From positions 124,001-188,000 of the forward strand of contig CAJTMH010000003.1 of assembly GCA_910577255.1 (NCBI GenBank): a stretch of DNA of 64,000 bases, written 5' to 3'. Positions 59,324-64,000 of the stretch are shown here, one piece after another (the first letter of the stretch is position 1; each line of letters begins with the position of its first letter). Made by a program: the position numbers and the translations under genes. The stretch is from an uncultured Duncaniella sp. (GTDB lineage: Bacteria; Bacteroidota; Bacteroidia; Bacteroidales; Muribaculaceae). The notes beneath the pieces are model-generated. The model had not been told where the DNA came from, ran no database searches, and was given only the letters and a program-made list of their open reading frames with translations.

Positions 59324-60835
59324 TCAGAGGGTCACACCGTTTTTGAAGATCGCGATTTCGTGGATACCGCTCTTCTCGGAGTTGACCTGGCGTCCGTTGG
59401 CCACTTCAAGCACGTAGGATATGAAGTCGCTGAGCACGTCGGGCATAGATTTGTCCTCCACGAGTTGGCCGGCGTTGAAGTCAATCCACATGGGTTTGCG
59501 ATTGGCAAGACCGCTGTTGGTGGAAATCTTCATGGTGGGCACGAATGTGCCGAATGGAGTGCCTCGGCCTGTGGTGAAAAGCACCATCTGGCAACCAGCG
59601 GCTGCGAGTGCGGTGGATGCCACCAGGTCATTGCCAGGGGCAGAGAGGAGGTTGAGGCCGTGGTTGTGGATGCGTTCGCCGTATTCGAGGACGCCGAACA
59701 CGGGGCTTTTGCCTGACTTCTGTGTACAACCCAGAGCTTTTTCCTCAAGGGTGGATATACCTCCGGCCTTGTTGCCTGGAGAGGGATTTTCACCCACAGG
59801 TTCGCCGTGGCTGAGGAAGTATTGCTTGAAGTTGTTGATGAGTGAGATGGTGTCGGAAAGGAGGGAATTGTCGGCACAGCGTTCCATGAGAATAGTCTCG
59901 GCACCGAACATTTCTGGAACTTCAGTGAGGACTGTTGTGCCACCTTCCTTATCGCAGAGCCAGTCAGAGAATTCGCCAAGCAATGGGTTGGCAGTGATGC
60001 CTGAGAAGCCATCGGAGCCACCGCATTTCAAGCCGATACGCAGTTTAGAGGCGGGTACGGTGGTGCGATGGAAGTTGCGGGCGTTTTCATAAAGTTCGCG
60101 GAGGATTTTGACTCCGGTTTCCACTTCGTCGCCTTCGACTTCCTGGCATACCATGAATTTCACGCGAGTGCGGTCATAGTCGCCACAGAATTCCTCGAAC
60201 ACTTTGGGCTGGTTGTTTTCGCAGCCGAGTCCGACTACGAGTATGCCACCTGCATTGGGATGATGCACCATGTCGCGGAGAATCTTTTTAGTATTCTCGT
60301 GGTCGTCGCCAAGCTGCGAGCAACCATAGTTGTGGGGGAAACCGAATATGCCATCCACACCTTCAGCGCCGGTCTCGGCGTTGAGGCGGTCGACAATCTG
60401 CTTCACGATGCCGTTGACACACCCCACTGTGGGGATGACCCAGAGTTCGTTGCGGATGCCAACCTGTCCGTCGGGACGCTCATAACCTTGGAATGTCATC
60501 TCCTTGCCGTCGAGCGCTGAGCCGGGAGCGGGCACATGGTCACACTTGATTTTGATGTCGGAGTAGTCGAGCTGGCCTTCGAGGTTGGTCTTGATGTCGT
60601 TGTGGTCAAGGAATGCACCGCGCGACACCGCATGGCGGGTATGGCCGATGGGGAATCCGTATTTGACAACGTTTTCGCCTTCGGATATGTCGCGGAGCGC
60701 AAATTTATGACCAGCGGGGATATCGCAGATGAGTGTGATATCCTCCCCGTCAACGTTGACTGTGGTGCCCTTGGCGAGCGGATTTATAGCCACAGCAACG
60801 TTGTCGGCGGGATTGATTTTAAGAAAGTCCTTCAT
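59324..60835 (-). CDS. uxaA: Altronate dehydratase
   Basis: A 503-residue enzyme with both domains: an N-terminal SAF-like domain (about 1-95, with GHKFALRDISEGENVVKYG) and a large C-terminal iron-containing dehydratase domain (PTVGCVNGIVKQIVDRL, LGLGCENNQ-type block GLGCENNQPKVF, LKCGGSDGFSGITANP). It converts D-altronate to 2-keto-3-deoxygluconate. It follows uxaB after 36 bases and precedes uxaC. Confidence 0.96.
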   Translation of the reverse strand: MKDFLKINPADNVAVAINPLAKGTTVNVDGEDITLICDIPAGHKFALRDISEGENVVKYGFPIGHTRHAVSRGAFLDHNDIKTNLEGQLDYSDIKIKCDHVPAPGSALDGKEMTFQGYERPDGQVGIRNELWVIPTVGCVNGIVKQIVDRLNAETGAEGVDGIFGFPHNYGCSQLGDDHENTKKILRDMVHHPNAGGILVVGLGCENNQPKVFEEFCGDYDRTRVKFMVCQEVEGDEVETGVKILRELYENARNFHRTTVPASKLRIGLKCGGSDGFSGITANPLLGEFSDWLCDKEGGTTVLTEVPEMFGAETILMERCADNSLLSDTISLINNFKQYFLSHGEPVGENPSPGNKAGGISTLEEKALGCTQKSGKSPVFGVLEYGERIHNHGLNLLSAPGNDLVASTALAAAGCQMVLFTTGRGTPFGTFVPTMKISTNSGLANRKPMWIDFNAGQLVEDKSMPDVLSDFISYVLEVANGRQVNSEKSGIHEIAIFKNGVTL

Positions 60836-60871
60836 TAGGGCTGTAAGGTGAGTGAGGATTAAGCGATTTTA

Positions 60872-62356
60872 TTATTCAACCACTTCCTTGACAGTCTCAA
60901 GCATGCCTTTTGACTGGATGGAGTTGAGGAAGTCGGTAACCATGTCGGTGAGACCGGGGATTTCGTTGAGGTCGCCGTGGATGCCCCAGATGAGGTCCTT
61001 GGCAGCAAGTACTCCTTCAGCCACTTTGCGGGTGTCGCCGGTAGCCCAGAGTTCGGTGAGGAGATCCATGATTTTCTGGTCGTCCTTGGGTACGATTTCA
61101 ACACCGTCTTCACGCACTCCGCCTTTGTAGTAGGTGATGAGGGCAGCGAGACCGAGCACGAGGCCCTTGGGAAGTTCGCCCTTGCGTTCGAGATAAGTCT
61201 TGAGACCGGGGAGGTCGCGAGTCTGGAACTTGGGGAATGAGTTGAGCATGATAGAAGTCACCTGATGGTCAACGTAGGGGTTGTTGAAGCGTTCGAGGAC
61301 ATCTGCGCCGAACTTCTGGAGTTCGTCCATGGGGAGGTTGAGTGTCTGCATGAGTTCGTCGAACTGTACTTTGTGGATGTACTTGCCGATAACCGGGTGG
61401 TTGCAGGCGTCGCGCACGATGTTTACGCCGCTGAGGAAAGCAACAGGTGAGAGGACGGTGTGAGGACCGTTGAGAAGGGTGACTTTGCGTTCGTGGTAGG
61501 GAGCTTCAGAGTCAGTGATGAGCACCTGGAGGCCGGCCTTTTCAGCGGGGAATTCAGCGCGGAGCTCTTCGATTGACATGTTGGCGGCACGTTCGATAAC
61601 CCAGAGGTGGAAGGCTTCGCCCTGAACAACGATGTTGTCCTTGTAGCCGAGTTTTTCCTGAATCTGAGCGATTTCCTTGCGGGGGAATCCGGGAACGATA
61701 CGGTCAACGAGAGTTGAGCATACGTAGTTGTGGTTGTTGAACCAAGCCTTGAATGCTTCGTAGTCGGCTCCGAGTTCGTCTTTCCAGTGTTCGATGTATT
61801 TGTTGACACACTCTTTGAGGTGGTGGCCGTTTTCAAAGATAAGCTCGCAGGGCATGATGATGAAGCCCTTGTCGGCAGCACCGTTGAATGTCTTGAAACG
61901 ACGATAGAGGAGCTGGGTGAGCTTGCCGGGATAGGAGGCGGCGGGACGGTCGGCGAGTTTGCATTCGGGGTCGAAAGCGATGCCGGCTTCGGTGGTGTTG
62001 GAGATGACGAAGCGCATTTCGGGCTGATCAGCCAATGCGAGGAATGCGTCAGTCTGAGTGAAGGGGCTTATGCCACGGCTGATGACGTCAACTCGTGTGA
62101 AAGAGTTGATTACCTCGCCGTCAAGACGACCCTGGAGGTTAACATGGTAGAGGCAATCCTGACCTTCAAGAAGCTGCATTACGAAGGCATCGGGTGTGCC
62201 TTGGATGACAACGACGCTTGAGTTGAAGTCGGTCTTGTCATTCATGTTCTTAATAATCCAGTCAACGAATGCGCGGAGGAAGTTTCCTTCGCCGAATTGG
62301 ATAATCCTTTCAGGAGCAACTGCTTTAGGTGCAGTGAGTTTGTTTAAGGCTTTCAT
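60872..62356 (-). CDS. uxaB: Tagaturonate reductase
   Basis: A 494-residue NADH-dependent enzyme of the polyol-specific long-chain dehydrogenase family that reduces D-tagaturonate to D-altronate. The cofactor region IIQFGEGNFLRAFVDWII is at 18-35, and the central NNHNYVCSTLVDRIVPGFP and NGPHTVLSPVAFLSG blocks, together with the HKVQFDEL segment, match UxaB. The gene lies after the pectinesterase gene with a 70-base gap containing a TAAATTTT element that could act as an internal promoter. Confidence 0.95.
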   Translation of the reverse strand: MKALNKLTAPKAVAPERIIQFGEGNFLRAFVDWIIKNMNDKTDFNSSVVVIQGTPDAFVMQLLEGQDCLYHVNLQGRLDGEVINSFTRVDVISRGISPFTQTDAFLALADQPEMRFVISNTTEAGIAFDPECKLADRPAASYPGKLTQLLYRRFKTFNGAADKGFIIMPCELIFENGHHLKECVNKYIEHWKDELGADYEAFKAWFNNHNYVCSTLVDRIVPGFPRKEIAQIQEKLGYKDNIVVQGEAFHLWVIERAANMSIEELRAEFPAEKAGLQVLITDSEAPYHERKVTLLNGPHTVLSPVAFLSGVNIVRDACNHPVIGKYIHKVQFDELMQTLNLPMDELQKFGADVLERFNNPYVDHQVTSIMLNSFPKFQTRDLPGLKTYLERKGELPKGLVLGLAALITYYKGGVREDGVEIVPKDDQKIMDLLTELWATGDTRKVAEGVLAAKDLIWGIHGDLNEIPGLTDMVTDFLNSIQSKGMLETVKEVVE

Positions 62357-62426
62357 AATGGTATGTGATATTAATTAGTTTTTAAAATTCAAAATTTAGC
62401 GTGTGAGCTGTGACCGGGGCTGAATG

Positions 62427-63392
62427 TCAGTCAACAGGATTCCATGTGGATACCTGAGAGAAAACTTTGGAGAGGTCGAGGCATTTAGCTACCTGCTCGG
62501 GGGTTAGGCGGGATGCCCATTCCACACGAGATGAGGCGTTTTCGCCAGGACCGCGTGTGCCATATTCGCCATAGCGTGCAGTCTTCTCGTTGTCAGGGTT
62601 GCGCCAGTTGTGCCAACCTGCGGGGAGGATGTGTGAGTCCATCTCGCAATTGATGAACACAGTGTGGGCATAGGGTCGCCAGGGACGTCCGAGATATACC
62701 TTTTTCACCTCGGGGGCAGCCTTGAGGGTGCAGTTGTCAAACACGTATCCGATTTCGACATCAGCCGGCGTAGAGGCGGCTGTGATATAGGAATCACGTT
62801 TGCTATATATGTCGCAGTCTTTGAAATAGGCTGTGGCAGGGCCGAAGATGAAGTCGGTGGTGCCTTCTATGTAGCATTTGTCGAAAAAGAGCCGGGCATT
62901 GATGCCTCCGGTGTAAATTGTGTCCTGGTTTCCGAGAAAACGGCAGTTGATGAAGCGGATGCGGTCACCTTCGGTATGGAGGGCTACCGCCTGGCCGAGT
63001 TGTGGTGCGTTGTTCTCGATGGTCAGATTCCTGAATGTAACGTCGGATGCCTCCACCTTGACGGTATAGGTGCGGAAGGTGCCCATGTTGTCAATGTTGG
63101 CGTGGTGATCAAACGTTATGACTGTGCCTTCAGGGCTTTCACCGATGAACTCGACGTTTTTAAGCCACGAGGGTATTACAATTTTCTCTTTATATGTGCC
63201 ATCCTTGATGTGTACGGTGACGGTGTAGTCCATGAATGCACGGATGCCTTCAAGGGCTTCAGCGACAGAGGTATAGTCGCCGGAACCGTCCTGGGCTACA
63301 TAGATGTCGTGTTTCCATTTGTCAGCCGCGGCAGATGAGGCTGAGAAAATTAACGTACACAGCAGAAGGGCTGATAAGATGCGTAGTTTCAT
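62427..63392 (-). CDS. Pectinesterase (carbohydrate esterase family 8)
   Basis: A 321-residue exported enzyme (signal peptide MKLRILSALLLCTLIFSASSAA) with the right-handed parallel beta helix of CE8. The active-site blocks are intact: GQAVALHTEGDR, QDTIYTGG with its aspartate, DFIFGPATAYFKDC with the second aspartate, and YLGRPWRPYAHTVFINCEM with the arginine. It removes methyl groups from homogalacturonan, letting lyases and hydrolases release galacturonate for the uxa genes. It is 14 bases from the GH43-like gene. Confidence 0.95.
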   Translation of the reverse strand: MKLRILSALLLCTLIFSASSAAADKWKHDIYVAQDGSGDYTSVAEALEGIRAFMDYTVTVHIKDGTYKEKIVIPSWLKNVEFIGESPEGTVITFDHHANIDNMGTFRTYTVKVEASDVTFRNLTIENNAPQLGQAVALHTEGDRIRFINCRFLGNQDTIYTGGINARLFFDKCYIEGTTDFIFGPATAYFKDCDIYSKRDSYITAASTPADVEIGYVFDNCTLKAAPEVKKVYLGRPWRPYAHTVFINCEMDSHILPAGWHNWRNPDNEKTARYGEYGTRGPGENASSRVEWASRLTPEQVAKCLDLSKVFSQVSTWNPVD

Positions 63393-63406
63393 TATTCAAA
63401 CTTAGA

Positions 63407-64000
63407 TTATTTTGTGACGCGGAACCAGTCAATGTCGAGCCAGCCGCTATCGTTGCTTTCCCAGTCGCGAGTGCAGAACATGCCGACCTTGGCGCCAATC
63501 CAATGGCCTTCGCGTACGTTGAATTCACGACCGAACGGAGTGAATTTCTTGCCGTCAAGGCTATATGAGAAGCGGGCTTCAGCCTTATAATCTTCTTTTT
63601 TAGTCGGTTTCTTAGGCCCTACCATGCGTACTTGCACGCGGAGATAGAGTTCGGCGTCGTCAGGTATTTTTACAGATGCAACTTCGGTTTCGGTCGCGCC
63701 TTTATTTGCTTTAACGCAGTCGGCTTCAACAAGATATATGCCATCTTTGCGGCTTTCGAGGGCAAGAGTAGCATAATCGTAACCCATCACGATGAGACCT
63801 GCGCGTTCGCCTTCCATGGCTTTGCCGTTTTTCTTGCGGGGTGCAAACTGAACTTTGGCAGTGGCTGTGAAGTTCTCAGTGGGGAACTTCTGCAGCAGCA
63901 TGTTGGGCATATAATATAGCGACTTAGCCTCGGGAGTGTGGTGGGAGAAGAGACGCAGGCGAGAGGATGCGGCATCGCAGAAGTACCACAGAGGACTTGG
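63407..64000 (-). CDS. GH43-like glycosidase, C-terminal part (partial, window edge)
   Basis: The frame is open to the right edge and gives at least 197 residues. It ends with a beta-sandwich similar to the C-terminal concanavalin-like domain of GH43 beta-xylosidases and arabinofuranosidases: WYFCDAASSRLRLFSHHT, then MLLQKFPTENFTATAKVQF, AGLIVMGYDYATLALE, and SYSLDGKKFTPFG with the closing GAKVGMFC and WLDIDWFRV. An ATG at 63910 lies inside this domain and is not the start. The catalytic domain would be off the window. With the pectinesterase it points to pectin side-chain removal. Confidence 0.82.
   Translation of the reverse strand, partial: PSPLWYFCDAASSRLRLFSHHTPEAKSLYYMPNMLLQKFPTENFTATAKVQFAPRKKNGKAMEGERAGLIVMGYDYATLALESRKDGIYLVEADCVKANKGATETEVASVKIPDDAELYLRVQVRMVGPKKPTKKEDYKAEARFSYSLDGKKFTPFGREFNVREGHWIGAKVGMFCTRDWESNDSGWLDIDWFRVTK

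Noticed and set aside
59421..60092. 223-residue plus-strand frame inside uxaA
   Set aside because: It is antisense to a conserved dehydratase with low-complexity Ser/Pro/Arg content; shadow.
62664..63338. 224-residue plus-strand frame inside the pectinesterase gene
   Set aside because: Antisense to intact CE8 motifs; the protein is rich in Gly/Val/Asp as expected for a complement frame.
1..64000. CRISPR array, prophage, insertion sequence or large repeat
   Set aside because: No regularly spaced repeats, transposase, integrase or phage structural genes were seen on either strand.

Overview
This window is chromosomal DNA of a member of the Bacteroidales, most likely family Muribaculaceae or a close relative. 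The evidence is the gene content: GldD/GldE, PorU and a type IX secretion plug protein, an SpeA-type arginine decarboxylase, AspT-family and AGCS transporters, an abundant OmpA/TPR lipoprotein, and a pectin/galacturonate locus. The promoters also fit. Many genes and all three tRNAs are preceded by the Bacteroidetes sigma-AB element TAnnTTTG, often with a TTTG-like box 19-20 bases upstream, and most starts lack a Shine-Dalgarno sequence. The family-level assignment is inference; the order is well supported.

Layout. 1-5.6 kb: an ECF sigma factor overlapping a small partner gene, a DcaP-like porin, a GNAT acetyltransferase, a phosphodiesterase coupled to a six-hairpin glycosidase lipoprotein, and rpsU. 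5.7-8.2 kb: a DarT-like ADP-ribosyltransferase fused to an HD domain, tRNA-Met, and an autocleavage-type S24 regulator. 8.2-17.8 kb: a minus-strand block with sfp-type PPTase, gldD, gldE, pdxB, a membrane protein, purD, an RlmL-like rRNA methyltransferase, serine acetyltransferase and an odd ion channel. 17.9-24.5 kb: the OmpA/TPR lipoprotein diverges from a speA-truA-acyltransferase-glsA run. 24.6-33.5 kb: an AspT-type antiporter, prfB with a programmed frameshift, miaA, a membrane protein, DPP-IV and a coiled-coil protein with an AT-hook. 33.7-43 kb: tRNA-Leu, porU, fmt, an AGCS symporter and a GH3 enzyme. 43-48.2 kb: a three-gene cell-envelope operon with two YjbH-like barrels and a lipoprotein, then phosphoglucomutase. 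48.2-49.5 kb: an AT-rich gene-poor gap with a broken small gene and tRNA-Arg. 49.6-56.1 kb: ung, a redox-type small protein, the T9SS plug, DUF3109, gdhA, a GT10 fucosyltransferase, a 56-residue ferredoxin and a cupin. 56.3-64 kb: a pectin/galacturonate operon (exuT, uxaC, uxaA, uxaB, pectinesterase, GH43-like partial gene).

How the parts fit. Envelope and secretion functions are scattered through the window: PorU (removes T9SS signals), the T9SS plug, GldD/GldE, the YjbH-like pair and several lipoproteins. Carbohydrate use is represented by GH3, the six-hairpin glycosidase and the galacturonate operon. Nitrogen and acid physiology appear as gdhA, glsA and speA. Several minus-strand gene pairs are joined by ATGA stop/start overlaps, implying translational coupling. 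I saw no prophage, insertion sequence or CRISPR array.

The items most worth a second look are the DarT-HD fusion without a DarG partner, the split YjbH-like operon with its long leader, the channel with a shortened selectivity filter, prfB, and the promoter-bearing gene relic near tRNA-Arg.
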